From Niallia sp. XMNu-256 (GTDB taxonomy: Bacteria > Bacillota > Bacilli > Bacillales > Cytobacillaceae): a DNA stretch of 64,000 nucleotides. The notes beneath the pieces were generated by a model, which made no database searches, had not been told where the DNA came from, and worked only from the letters and a program-made list of their open reading frames with translations. Shown here piece by piece: positions 1-8,010 of this stretch. The position numbers were made by a program, and so were the translations under genes. The stretch lies in the NCBI RefSeq assembly GCF_036670015.1, contig NZ_CP137636.1:3264501-3328500 (forward strand). Direction: 5' to 3'. Each line of letters opens with the position of its first letter. Within the stretch, counting starts at the first letter, position 1.

Positions 1-404
1 TCATCCTTCTCCCATACTCCTTCACTACCACTTTTTACTCCAGCCGAAGGCATCTTAACAATAATTTCCACTTCATTATAATCAGAATAGTAAGGAGATG
101 GTTTTACAACAGCTTCAACATAGACATCTTTGGTTATACTTAAACCTATTTCTGACAATACACCACATTCATTAACTGTACTAATATTTGTCCAACAACC
201 ACTCTTTTGAAGAGCAGAAATATTATTTTGTCTAACTTTTTCCATCATTTCCTGTGCAACATAAGCTATTTCCGTTTCTTTCTCCTGCCTAATTGTTCGA
301 GTAAAAGTTCCAGTCATAATCGTTAGTAACGGAACAATGATTAACCCCGCTATTACAACCGCTACTAGTAATTCTACTAATGTAATACCTTTCTCATTTG
401 TCAC
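1..404 (-). CDS. Type IV prepilin-like (minor pilin) protein, 3' end cut by window
   Basis: At least 134 codons are visible and the C-terminus lies beyond the window edge. The start is a GTG at 404, preceded by AGAGGTGAT at good spacing; the ATG a few bases upstream is out of frame. The N-terminus MTNEKG then ITLVELLVAVVIAGLI is a class III (prepilin) signal: a short charged leader, Gly at -1, Glu at +5 and a hydrophobic helix. This would be processed by the prepilin peptidase encoded immediately upstream, only 12 bp away, so the two are cotranscribed. The visible globular part has two cysteines (in SGCW and NECG). It is probably a minor pilin or pseudopilin of a type IV pilus; the exact subunit cannot be named. 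Confidence 0.85.
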   Translation of the reverse strand, partial: MTNEKGITLVELLVAVVIAGLIIVPLLTIMTGTFTRTIRQEKETEIAYVAQEMMEKVRQNNISALQKSGCWTNISTVNECGVLSEIGLSITKDVYVEAVVKPSPYYSDYNEVEIIVKMPSAGVKSGSEGVWEKD

Positions 405-416
405 TAGACATCACCT

Positions 417-1166
417 CTACCAAAAGCTTATATACCATTCTAATATTTCAACCCCATAGACATAAGCCACTAGAGTTCCAACTAAGATAGAGGGGCCAAA
501 GGCAATCGGCTGGCCTCTTTTCACTTTTCCTGTCATCAAAAGAAAAACCCCGGCAATTGCACCAACAAAGGACGCAAGGACGAGACTCATGACAGTAAGG
601 AGAGGGCCTAATGCCACACCAATGGCTGCATATAATTTTATATCTCCCCCGCCCATGCCTCCTTTACTGACAATTGCAAGGAATAGTAGTAATAAAAACC
701 CTACGGCACCACCGAGAAGATAGTACCAAATTGGTTCTGTACCGATAAATAAACGAGAAATGATTAATAGTCCAAGCATAGGTAATGTGACAATATCTAA
801 AATTAATTGTTCACGAATGTCTGTTAAGACTGAGATTACTAAAAGTATCGTTAATAGAAAAGCTGGGACTAGTTCAAGTGATAATCCAACATTTTTGTAA
901 ACGAAGAAAATAGAAGCTGCTGTTAATAACTCTCCAAATGGATATAGTGATGAAATTGAACTTTTACAATAACGGCATTGTCCTTTTAGAAATACATAAC
1001 TAAGTACGGGAACTAAATCAAGTGCATGGAGTTGGTGGTTACAATTTACACAATGGGAAGGCGGGAAGGCAATTGACTCTTTTTTTAATAATCGAATGGC
1101 AACGACGTTAAGGAAACTACCTAAAACTATTCCAACTATGACTACAAAAATATCGATTATTAGCAT
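417..1166 (-). CDS. comC: Prepilin leader peptidase / N-methyltransferase (A24 aspartic protease)
   Basis: This polytopic membrane enzyme cleaves and N-methylates type IV prepilins at the Gly-1 bond. The N-terminal cytoplasmic domain has the two-pair cysteine motif CVNC...CRYC. The two catalytic aspartates are in LTDIREQ and in the GxGD motif GMGGGDIKLY. Several hydrophobic segments follow. The frame is open to 1184, but GAAGGGAGGAG lies just before the ATG at 1166, so that ATG is taken as the start (249 aa). It lies between the major pilin and a minor pilin. B. subtilis comC also follows folC, so this gene holds the comC position but is embedded in a pilus operon. It may serve competence pseudopilins as well as pili. 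Confidence 0.92.
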   Translation of the reverse strand: MLIIDIFVVIVGIVLGSFLNVVAIRLLKKESIAFPPSHCVNCNHQLHALDLVPVLSYVFLKGQCRYCKSSISSLYPFGELLTAASIFFVYKNVGLSLELVPAFLLTILLVISVLTDIREQLILDIVTLPMLGLLIISRLFIGTEPIWYYLLGGAVGFLLLLFLAIVSKGGMGGGDIKLYAAIGVALGPLLTVMSLVLASFVGAIAGVFLLMTGKVKRGQPIAFGPSILVGTLVAYVYGVEILEWYISFW

Positions 1167-1202
1167 AATATCTCCTCCCTTCAACTTAATAATTATGTAA
1201 TT

Positions 1203-1241
1203 AAAAGGCTGTCGCCGCCATGAATGACGCGACAGCCTTTT
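1203..1241 (-). terminator. Strong hairpin between pilin and prepilin peptidase genes
   Basis: A perfect 13-bp inverted repeat (AAAAGGCTGTCGC / GCGACAGCCTTTT) with a 13-nt loop lies between the pilin stop and the peptidase start. The stem is flanked by A/T on both sides. It could be a leaky intrinsic terminator or a 3'-end stabilising hairpin that makes pilin mRNA more abundant than the downstream genes. Confidence 0.7.
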
Positions 1242-1256
1242 AATTTATTTATAAAT

Positions 1257-1667
1257 TTATTTAGTACAAGCGGTAGTAACAACACTTTCCCCTTCTACTA
1301 TTGTCACTTTACCTCCAGATAAGGAAAAATCCGTAGCTTTACAATCACCAAATTTTTCAGGTTTAGGAACTTCAGCTATGAATGGACCACCTTTATTTGT
1401 TTCGCCACTTTCAGCACTTTTTAGCGTAGTTAAATCAGTTGGATTTTCACCATTCATAAAATTATAACGATTGACTGCATCTTGTAAAATAGATAAATTT
1501 TGTGTGTTTGTGTTTTTCGCAGCGTCAACCCTATTATTCATTACTGCTGGTATCGCAATAGCCGCAATTATCCCCAAAATAACAATTACAACAAGCAACT
1601 CAATTAGCGTTAAACCTTTCTGATTTTTAGTAAACTTCATTTTTGTGTTCAAAAGTTTCTTAATCAT
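1257..1667 (-). CDS. pilA: Major type IV pilin (PilA-like)
   Basis: The product is a 136-aa prepilin. A basic leader of 18 residues ends in QKG18 and is followed by LTLIELLVVIVILGIIAAIA, a typical N-methylated pilin helix with Glu at mature position 5. The globular part is about 95 residues and has a cysteine pair (C109, C134) that could close a C-terminal disulfide loop. The start is ATG at 1667 with AAAGGGGG nine bases upstream. The gene follows a structured leader containing a c-di-GMP-II-like aptamer and a terminator, and it is the first gene of the pilus unit. It is longer than ComGC and has the layout of a pilus-fibre subunit, so a pilus role is preferred over competence pseudopilin; this is inference. 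Confidence 0.88.
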   Translation of the reverse strand: MIKKLLNTKMKFTKNQKGLTLIELLVVIVILGIIAAIAIPAVMNNRVDAAKNTNTQNLSILQDAVNRYNFMNGENPTDLTTLKSAESGETNKGGPFIAEVPKPEKFGDCKATDFSLSGGKVTIVEGESVVTTACTK

Positions 1668-1730
1668 TTGAACATTCCCCCTTTATTTTTCTCTATATTT
1701 CTTTTTTAAGAGTATTTCAATCTCTTAAAT

Positions 1731-1779
1731 ATAAAAATAGCCCTTACAACATGTATACATATACACAATCTGTAAAGGC
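1731..1779 (-). terminator. Riboswitch expression-platform terminator
   Basis: On the minus strand GCCTTTACA pairs with TGTAAGGGC over nine positions (one G-U), and the stem is followed by TATTTTTAT. It sits between the aptamer and the pilin gene. The first three bases of the 5' arm (GCC) are also the 3' end of the aptamer, so aptamer closure and the terminator probably exclude each other. Confidence 0.8.
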
Positions 1780-1843
1780 CGGTTGCACCAACTGCTCCAA
1801 ATGACTCAGGTGCCCAAATACAAGTCATTCTTCATAACATCCA
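1777..1843 (-). promoter_or_regulatory. Class II cyclic-di-GMP riboswitch aptamer (candidate)
   Basis: Read on the minus strand, the element has the hallmarks of the c-di-GMP-II family. A stem AATGACT/AGTCATT encloses a loop containing TTTGGGCACCTGAG. The loop CACC pairs with a downstream GGTGC to make the pseudoknot, which runs straight into GCAACCGGCC. The known family has the same order, UUGGGCAC, then a stem closing strand, then GUGCAACCG. The partner strand of the closing helix P1 is not clear to me. Overlap of the 3' end with a terminator fits a ligand-on switch controlling the pilin gene. A covariance-model search with Rfam RF01786 would decide it. Confidence 0.83.
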
Positions 1844-1868
1844 ATAATTAATATTAGGTTAGAATTAT

Positions 1869-1896
1869 TTTATATTAACACCGACAAAGTTAGCAA
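1869..1896 (-). promoter_or_regulatory. Candidate sigma-A promoter of the pilin operon
   Basis: A -35 TTGCTA (1891-1896) and a -10 TATAAA (1869-1874) are separated by 16 bp. Transcription would begin near 1862, about 20 nt before the aptamer. Confidence 0.45.
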
Positions 1897-2168
1897 GCGT
1901 TTTTAATACTATTTTCCTATTTTTTGACAAACTTTCTAAATTTACTCATTTAATCTACTATCATTGTACCATGTGTTTTAACAGGAAGAAAGTATAATCT
2001 TTCAGTATCAGAACTTCTAAATATGTAGGCTTTTAGGCTCTAATCCTTGATAAAATGAGGGATTTACTTTAGATTTATGCATTTTATTACCTGTGATTAA
2101 TCATCGAATCAGACAAACTTTTGTCACATTCAACAAATGACTTTATGCCCCTTTCGAGAACCTTTGAC

Positions 2169-2208
2169 AAAAAAATAGCCTACGCAAGATATCATCCTTG
2201 AGTAAGCT
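2169..2208 (-). terminator. Terminator of the DsbA-like gene
   Basis: A stem of twelve positions with one mismatch (AGCTTACTCAAG / CTTGCGTAGGCT) is followed by a run of seven T on the minus strand. It separates the Dsb gene from the pilin promoter region. Confidence 0.8.
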
Positions 2209-2256
2209 TTTAAGTATTTTGAAATAGTTTATTAATAAGTTCCTAACTTCTACTTG

Positions 2257-2949
2257 TCATTTTTCACTAACAGGGACCTTAATCCGATCATCTTCTTTAA
2301 TATCCCCATTTAGGATTTGCTCAATTTCGTCTAAGTTAAAAGCATCGTACACTTTAATGCCGTTAATATATAAGGTAGGGACAAATTCGACACCTAAATT
2401 TTTCGTGTATTTACGTGTGAGTGAAATGGGATCAGGATTGTTCTTCTCTAGTTCTTGCACACTAACCTCTACTCCGAAATCTTTCAGTGTCGTTTGAATG
2501 TATTCTTCCGTTCCCCAACCTTCGCTAACTGCTTCCTGGGCCATTAGAAGCTGAAGATCATATAGCTTTTGAGGGTGATTTTTTTCTATAAAGTAGTCGA
2601 CATGGGACAATTGCAATGAGGTTTGGTCTAATACCACAATAGGTTGGCCGACATAATAGCCTTTACCTGTATCTAGATATTTTTCCTTAATCACTGGTAG
2701 GATTTCTGCCATCCATTTATGACACCATATGCATGAATAGTCAAAAGCTAATACAAACGAATTTTCAGCTTTTTCATCTCCTAGCTTGACCTTATCGTTT
2801 ACATCGAGTTCATACTTTTTATAAATATACTCTTCATATTTCGTATCATCATTTAGTTGAGCAGTTTCTTTCTCTTTTGTGTCACTTTGCTGGCATCCTA
2901 CTAGAAACAAAATCATCAGCATAGCTAGTGCGATTCCCACTCGTTTCAT
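2257..2949 (-). CDS. DsbA/BdbD-like thiol-disulfide oxidoreductase lipoprotein
   Basis: The 230-aa product has a lipoprotein signal peptide (MKRVGIALAMLMILFLVGC, lipidated Cys19), so it should be anchored outside the cytoplasmic membrane. The thioredoxin-fold redox site is C73-I-W-C76 in FDYSCIWC. The conserved cis-proline segment is in FVPTLYING near residue 192. DsbA-like (thioredoxin_4) proteins oxidise or isomerise disulfides in exported proteins. The gene has its own terminator and lies immediately upstream of the pilin promoter. Both visible pilins carry paired cysteines, so pilin folding is a plausible but unproven client. B. subtilis does not have this gene between folC and comC. Confidence 0.82.
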   Translation of the reverse strand: MKRVGIALAMLMILFLVGCQQSDTKEKETAQLNDDTKYEEYIYKKYELDVNDKVKLGDEKAENSFVLAFDYSCIWCHKWMAEILPVIKEKYLDTGKGYYVGQPIVVLDQTSLQLSHVDYFIEKNHPQKLYDLQLLMAQEAVSEGWGTEEYIQTTLKDFGVEVSVQELEKNNPDPISLTRKYTKNLGVEFVPTLYINGIKVYDAFNLDEIEQILNGDIKEDDRIKVPVSEK

Positions 2950-3152
2950 TAGACAACAATCCTTTCTAGTAATATATCAAACATCATTTTATTAAAAAAA
3001 CATTTGGAGGTTTCTGTACTTGAAATAAAGCAATTAACCTTAAATTTTACTTAATAATTCATAGTATCATAGTTTACAAAGCTCCATTAAAAATTGTTTG
3101 AAAGTTCATGTAATGTTCATTTTCAAAGTTTATTTTTAATGACGACTGAAAG

Positions 3153-3198
3153 AAAAACTGCCATCCATAGGATTACGATCAATCCCATGAATGGCAGT
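3153..3198 (-). terminator. folC terminator
   Basis: ACTGCCAT pairs with ATGGCAGT, extended by further pairing inside, followed on the minus strand by TTTTTC. It lies just after the folC stop and ends the valS-folC transcript. Confidence 0.85.
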
Positions 3199-3237
3199 CA
3201 ATAAAATTTATGATTTTTCAGCAATATGGCCGCGCAG

Positions 3238-4545
3238 CTATTTAGCTAATTGACCCTTGATAAACGGCTTCACTTCCGAAATAAAATAAAGCGATCCCGT
3301 GACGACAAATATTTCATCAGAATTCAATGATTGAAGTTCTTCTGTAATTGCTTGTTTCCAATCGGCATTATGATGTTTATTTTTATTTTTGCTCAATTGG
3401 TATAAATCTTCTACTTTGGATGCGCGTGGGTATTCGAATGTAACAAACGTAAGCTTGTCTGCCACTTCATCTAGTTTATGAATCATTTTATCTAAACTTT
3501 TATCCGCTAGAGCTGAGAAGATGATGTTCTTTTTCTTTGAAGGATAGCGATGGTTAAGCTCATCTACTAAAGCATTGACCCCCTCTTCATTATGGGCGCC
3601 ATCAATCACAACAAAAGGCTCCTGTGACAGGACTTCAAACCGTCCTGGCCAATAGGCACTTTTGAGTCCTTCTCGAATTTGACCTTCCTCCATGTTAAAA
3701 TCATGTTTTTTCCCTAAAATATGTGCCGCTTTTACAGCAAGAGCTGCATTTTTCGTTTGATGTTTACCAAACATGGATATTTCAAGATTGGCTAAAGTGG
3801 TCTCAGCGTCCTTCCATGTAAAGGATTCCCCTGTAGGTACTGACACATGATCCTGAATGTGAATGTCCCGGTCTAATAAAAACGCAGGAACTTCTAGTTC
3901 ACGAGCCCGACTCAGAATTACATCTTGAGCGTCAGGTTGATCAACCGCAGTAACTAAACTTGTCCCTTTCTTGATAATTCCTGCTTTTTCAAAGGCAATT
4001 TCCTTGTAGGTGTCTCCAAGAAATTGGACATGATCCAACCCGATGTTTGTAATAACCTCAAGTAAAGGTTTGATAACATTCGTAGAATCAAAGCGTCCAC
4101 CTAAACCGACTTCAAAGATAGCGATATCTACTGGGTGAAGCTCAGCAAAGTAATAAATCGCCATTGCGGTAATGATTTCAAATTCTGATGGTCCACCTAG
4201 TTCTGTTTCCTCTAGTTCTAGTGATAACGGATAAATCACATTCACTAGTTTAATGATGTCCTCATCAGGGATTGGCTGACCATTTACACTGATTCGCTCA
4301 TTAAATTGTTCAATATATGGGGAGGTAAACGTTCCTGTTTGATAGCCAGCACTTTCTAGAATCGAACGTAAATAAGTCACGGTTGAGCCTTTTCCGTTTG
4401 TTCCACCGATATGTACACATGTTAATTTATTTTCTGGATGGTTTAACTTTTCCAACATCCATTCCATTCGCTTTAAACCAGGTTTAATTCCAGCTCTTAA
4501 CCTAGAATGGATCCAATGTAATGCCTCATCATATGTCTGAAACAC
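3238..4545 (-). CDS. folC: Folylpolyglutamate synthase / dihydrofolate synthase
   Basis: This cytosolic Mur-ligase-family enzyme adds glutamates to folates and can make dihydrofolate from dihydropteroate. The P-loop is in HIGGTNGKGST (about residues 46-56). The second ligase signature ITNIGLDHVQFLG and the C-terminal domain with VIDGAHNEEGV are present. Length is 435 aa, normal for FolC. The start is GTG at 4545 with GGAGAG upstream. It directly follows valS (68 bp) in the conserved valS-folC order and is probably cotranscribed with it under the Val T-box. Confidence 0.95.
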   Translation of the reverse strand: MFQTYDEALHWIHSRLRAGIKPGLKRMEWMLEKLNHPENKLTCVHIGGTNGKGSTVTYLRSILESAGYQTGTFTSPYIEQFNERISVNGQPIPDEDIIKLVNVIYPLSLELEETELGGPSEFEIITAMAIYYFAELHPVDIAIFEVGLGGRFDSTNVIKPLLEVITNIGLDHVQFLGDTYKEIAFEKAGIIKKGTSLVTAVDQPDAQDVILSRARELEVPAFLLDRDIHIQDHVSVPTGESFTWKDAETTLANLEISMFGKHQTKNAALAVKAAHILGKKHDFNMEEGQIREGLKSAYWPGRFEVLSQEPFVVIDGAHNEEGVNALVDELNHRYPSKKKNIIFSALADKSLDKMIHKLDEVADKLTFVTFEYPRASKVEDLYQLSKNKNKHHNADWKQAITEELQSLNSDEIFVVTGSLYFISEVKPFIKGQLAK

Positions 4546-4613
4546 AGTTGTTATCTCTCCTTAAATACAAAGTAGGTGAGGGCCCCGAGGTGGAGCCCCC
4601 ACAGGGAATAAAT

Positions 4614-7259
4614 TTATTCCCCTTTTAGTTCGTTTAAACGCTCTTGTACAGCTGCTCGTTTTTCCGTGTAATCTTTCTCTTTCGCTCGTTCTTCTTCGAT
4701 CACTTTTTCCGGTGCCTTTTTCACGAAGCCTTCATTACTTAATTTCTTTTGAACGCGCTCTACTTCTTTATTCAGCTTGTCTAGCTCTTTTTCTAGACGG
4801 GCAATTTCCTCATCTAAGTTAATCAGCCCTTCTAACGGCAGGATAATTTCTGCACCTGTAACAATGGATGTCATTGCTTTGTCAGGGATTGCCACTTCTG
4901 TTGACAGAACTAATTCTTCTGGATTACAGAAGCGTTCTAAGTACGCTTTATTTTTCTCTAAAGTTGCTAGAACGTTTTGATCTTTCGCTTTTACAATCAT
5001 TTTGATTTTCTTGCTTAACGGTGTATTTACTTCTGCACGGCTGTTTCGGACAGAGCGAATAATTTCAACGAGAAGCTTCATTTCTTCCGCAGCTTTAACA
5101 TCTGTTAAAGAGTTGTCTACTACAGGCCATTTTGCTACTGTAATGGACTCCCCTTCGTGTGGCAAGTTTTGCCAAATTTCTTCCGTAATAAATGGCATGA
5201 ATGGGTGCATTAAGCGCATAATGTTATCTAACACATACGCTAAAATGGAACGAGTTGTTTTCTTCGCTGCCTCATCTTCCCCATATAGCGGAAGTTTCGC
5301 CATTTCAATATACCAATCACAGAAATCATCCCAAATGAAGTTATAAAGAACACGGCCCACTTCACCGAATTCATAACGGTCTGAAAGTCTTGTAACATGC
5401 TCAATCGTTTCATTTAAACGAGTTAAAATCCATTTATCAGCAACAGATTTTTCACCTGTTAAGTCGATTTCTTCATATTTCAAGCCATTCATGTTCATTA
5501 ATGCAAAACGAGAGGCATTCCAAATCTTATTCGCAAAGTTCCAAGTCGATTCAATTTTTTCCATGCTAAAACGTAAGTCTTGACCTGGTGATGAGCCTGT
5601 TGATAGGAAGTAACGTAGGGAATCAGCGCCATATTGGTCAATTACATCCATTGGATCGATTCCATTTCCTAACGATTTACTCATTTTTTTGCCTTCTGCA
5701 TCACGAATTAAACCATGGATAAGAACGTCTTTGAATGGACGCTCGCCAGTAAATTCAATTCCTTGGAAAATCATGCGAGATACCCAGAAGAAAATAATAT
5801 CATAACCAGTTACTAACGCATCTGTAGGGTAGTAACGTTTAAAATCAGCTGCATTTTCATCTGGCCAGCCTAAAGTTGAAAATGGCCAAAGCGCAGAACT
5901 GAACCATGTATCTAACACATCATTATCTTGTTCCCAGTTTTCAAGATCAGCAGGTGCTTCCGTGCCTACATAGACTTCACCTGTTTCTTTATGATACCAG
6001 GCCGGAATTCGATGGCCCCACCATAACTGACGAGAGATACACCAGTCACGAATGTTTTCCATCCAGTGTAAATACGTTTTTTCAAAACGGTCTGGAACAA
6101 AGTTTACTTTACCTTCCTGCTTTTGTAGCTCTATCGCTGCATCCGCAAGTGGCTGCATTTTGACGAACCATTGTGTAGAAAGGTATGGTTCAACAACTGC
6201 CCCACTTCGTTCGGAATGTCCCACCGAGTGCAAGTGATCTTCAATTTCGAAGAGTACGTCTAGATCTTGTAAATCTTTAACGATCTGCTTGCGGCATTCG
6301 AAACGGTCCATGCCTTGATATTTGCCAGCATTCCCATTCATTGTTCCGTCTTCGTTCATGACTAGTACTCGTTCTAAATTGTGACGATTACCGATTTCAA
6401 AGTCATTCGGATCATGAGCTGGTGTAATTTTAACTGCTCCTGAACCAAATTCCATATCAACATAATCATCTGCCACGATCGGGATTTCACGGCCAACAAT
6501 TGGAAGCTTAACGGTTTTACCGATTAGATGTTTGTAGCGCTCATCCTCAGGGTGAACGGCAACTGCTGTATCTCCAAGCATCGTTTCAGGACGTGTTGTT
6601 GCAATTTCAATCGATCCAGAACCATCTGTTAAAGGATAGTTCATATGATAGAACGCACCTTGAACATCTTTATAAATCACTTCAATATCAGAAAGTGCTG
6701 TTTTTGTTGCAGGGTCCCAGTTAATAATATATTCTCCACGGTAAATCAGACCTTTTTCATAAAGCTTTACAAACACTTCGTTTACGGCTTTTGAAAGGCC
6801 TTCATCCATCGTAAAGCGTTCACGCGTATAATCTAATCCAAGACCAAGTTTTGCCCATTGTTGACGAATAAAACCAGCATATTCCTCTTTCCAAGCCCAT
6901 GTTTGTTCTAGGAATTTTTCACGGCCTAGGTCATAACGGCTTTTGCCTTCTTCACGTAGCTTGGCTTCTACCTTTGCTTGAGTCGCAATCCCCGCGTGGT
7001 CCATTCCTGGTAACCAAAGAACATCATAGCCTTGCATCCGCTTCATTCTTGTTAAAATATCTTGCAGGGTTGTATCCCAAGCATGTCCTAAGTGAAGCTT
7101 TCCTGTTACGTTTGGCGGTGGAATTACGATGGTGTATGGTTGTTTATTTTCATCATCTTTTGCTTCGAAAAACTTCCCGTCTAACCACCATTTATAACGA
7201 CCTTGTTCAATTGCCTTCGGGTCATATTTTGTTGGCATTGTTAATTCATTTTGTTCCAT
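4614..7259 (-). CDS. valS: Valyl-tRNA synthetase
   Basis: This class I aminoacyl-tRNA synthetase charges tRNA-Val and edits misactivated Thr. The HIGH-type motif [15 protein letters not shown] is near the N-terminus and [12 protein letters not shown] near residue 530. The CP1 editing domain lies between them, and a C-terminal coiled coil (about residues 815-880, rich in E, K and L) is typical of bacterial ValRS. Length is 881 aa. The gene is preceded by a T-box leader with a GUC valine specifier, which would raise expression when uncharged tRNA-Val accumulates. Confidence 0.98.
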   Translation of the reverse strand: MEQNELTMPTKYDPKAIEQGRYKWWLDGKFFEAKDDENKQPYTIVIPPPNVTGKLHLGHAWDTTLQDILTRMKRMQGYDVLWLPGMDHAGIATQAKVEAKLREEGKSRYDLGREKFLEQTWAWKEEYAGFIRQQWAKLGLGLDYTRERFTMDEGLSKAVNEVFVKLYEKGLIYRGEYIINWDPATKTALSDIEVIYKDVQGAFYHMNYPLTDGSGSIEIATTRPETMLGDTAVAVHPEDERYKHLIGKTVKLPIVGREIPIVADDYVDMEFGSGAVKITPAHDPNDFEIGNRHNLERVLVMNEDGTMNGNAGKYQGMDRFECRKQIVKDLQDLDVLFEIEDHLHSVGHSERSGAVVEPYLSTQWFVKMQPLADAAIELQKQEGKVNFVPDRFEKTYLHWMENIRDWCISRQLWWGHRIPAWYHKETGEVYVGTEAPADLENWEQDNDVLDTWFSSALWPFSTLGWPDENAADFKRYYPTDALVTGYDIIFFWVSRMIFQGIEFTGERPFKDVLIHGLIRDAEGKKMSKSLGNGIDPMDVIDQYGADSLRYFLSTGSSPGQDLRFSMEKIESTWNFANKIWNASRFALMNMNGLKYEEIDLTGEKSVADKWILTRLNETIEHVTRLSDRYEFGEVGRVLYNFIWDDFCDWYIEMAKLPLYGEDEAAKKTTRSILAYVLDNIMRLMHPFMPFITEEIWQNLPHEGESITVAKWPVVDNSLTDVKAAEEMKLLVEIIRSVRNSRAEVNTPLSKKIKMIVKAKDQNVLATLEKNKAYLERFCNPEELVLSTEVAIPDKAMTSIVTGAEIILPLEGLINLDEEIARLEKELDKLNKEVERVQKKLSNEGFVKKAPEKVIEEERAKEKDYTEKRAAVQERLNELKGE

Positions 7260-7288
7260 TCTTTCTGTCCTCCTCGTATTTTAAGCAA

Positions 7289-7560
7289 TAAAAAAACTCC
7301 CTCGTCATAAAAGGACGAATGGAGCTTGAGTTCGCGGTACCACCTTTTTTCCAGCAAAAAATAAACCTTGCTGGCACTTAAATCGATAACGGCTGTTCCG
7401 TCTTTTACTACTAAAAATCATTCACCTTGTTGGATGAAGGTTCATTTGTTCGCAAAAGAAGCTCCAGGGCGACTTCCAATGGTTCTGCCTAGAAACCTTC
7501 CAGCACTGGTCTCCTCTCTTTGAAGCAAAAGTCACTGTACTCTTCCCTATCAACGCTATT
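7289..7560 (-). promoter_or_regulatory. T-box leader, valine specifier (GUC), of valS
   Basis: The antiterminator T-box reads GGTGGTACCGCG (plus strand 7332-7343). The terminator is a long stem at 7289-7326 (ACTCCCTCGTC paired with GACGAATGGAG) with a run of T on the minus strand. The specifier context is GGAA-GTC-GCCCTGGAGC, placing the Val codon at 7471-7473. Uncharged tRNA-Val binding should favour read-through into valS-folC. Confidence 0.95.
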
Positions 7561-7745
7561 ATGTAATGGATTCTACACTAATACTTATACTACCGAAAAA
7601 ATGGCTATGTCGTCAATAAGGATAACCTTATTTTTTGTCGATTATACTTATACTCGGCCATTAATTTAAGGTGAAAATCATCAAGCACCCATCACCCAAA
7701 TGTTTCATAACATAATGATAAGCGAAATGGAAGGAGTTGAGGTCC

Positions 7746-7934
7746 TTGAAACGATATAATCCTTATACGCTCCCACCTTGGTTAAGAAAGACGAGAAGTG
7801 TCTGCCAGCAATTTATTATTCCTTTTAGTGTTTTTCAAGGAATACGAGCACTTCTCCTGCCTACGACTTTTGATATTCTCTTGTTAGCGATTTTTATTAT
7901 TATTGCCATTGCTTTTCATCTTGAGATGATTTAA
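7746..7934 (+). CDS. Small membrane protein of unknown function (62 aa)
   Basis: This plus-strand ORF opposes all its neighbours. GGAAGGAG lies nine bases before the TTG at 7746, so that start is preferred over the in-frame TTG at 7737. The protein begins MKRYNPYTLPPWLRKTRS (basic, proline-rich) and ends in a strongly hydrophobic stretch (about residues 38-57, FDILLLAIFIIIAIAF), one probable membrane helix plus a weaker one before it. A hairpin terminator follows at 7982. I do not recognise the family. Confidence 0.6.
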   Translation: MKRYNPYTLPPWLRKTRSVCQQFIIPFSVFQGIRALLLPTTFDILLLAIFIIIAIAFHLEMI

Positions 7935-7981
7935 TGATTGTTGAGAATGGTTAATGTAGAATCTAAAAGCTTACGTAAATG

Positions 7982-8010
7982 GCCCGGAATGCTAATCATT
8001 CCGGGCTTCT
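7982..8010 (+). terminator. Hairpin terminator, probably bidirectional, overlapping the ysxE stop
   Basis: A perfect 10-bp stem (GCCCGGAATG / CATTCCGGGC) with a 5-nt loop is followed by TTCTTCTTG on the plus strand. The ysxE stop codon lies in the loop. It probably terminates the small plus-strand gene and may mark the 3' end of ysxE. Confidence 0.65.

Noticed and set aside
1777-1843. Class I c-di-GMP (GEMM-I) or SAM riboswitch
   Set aside because: The GCAAACC and tetraloop-receptor features of GEMM-I and the S-box core are missing, while the loop and pseudoknot order fits class II.
6899-7291. 130-codon plus-strand frame opposite valS
   Set aside because: It lies fully antisense to the highly conserved valS 5' end, has no ribosome binding site and shows no family resemblance; a shadow of valS.
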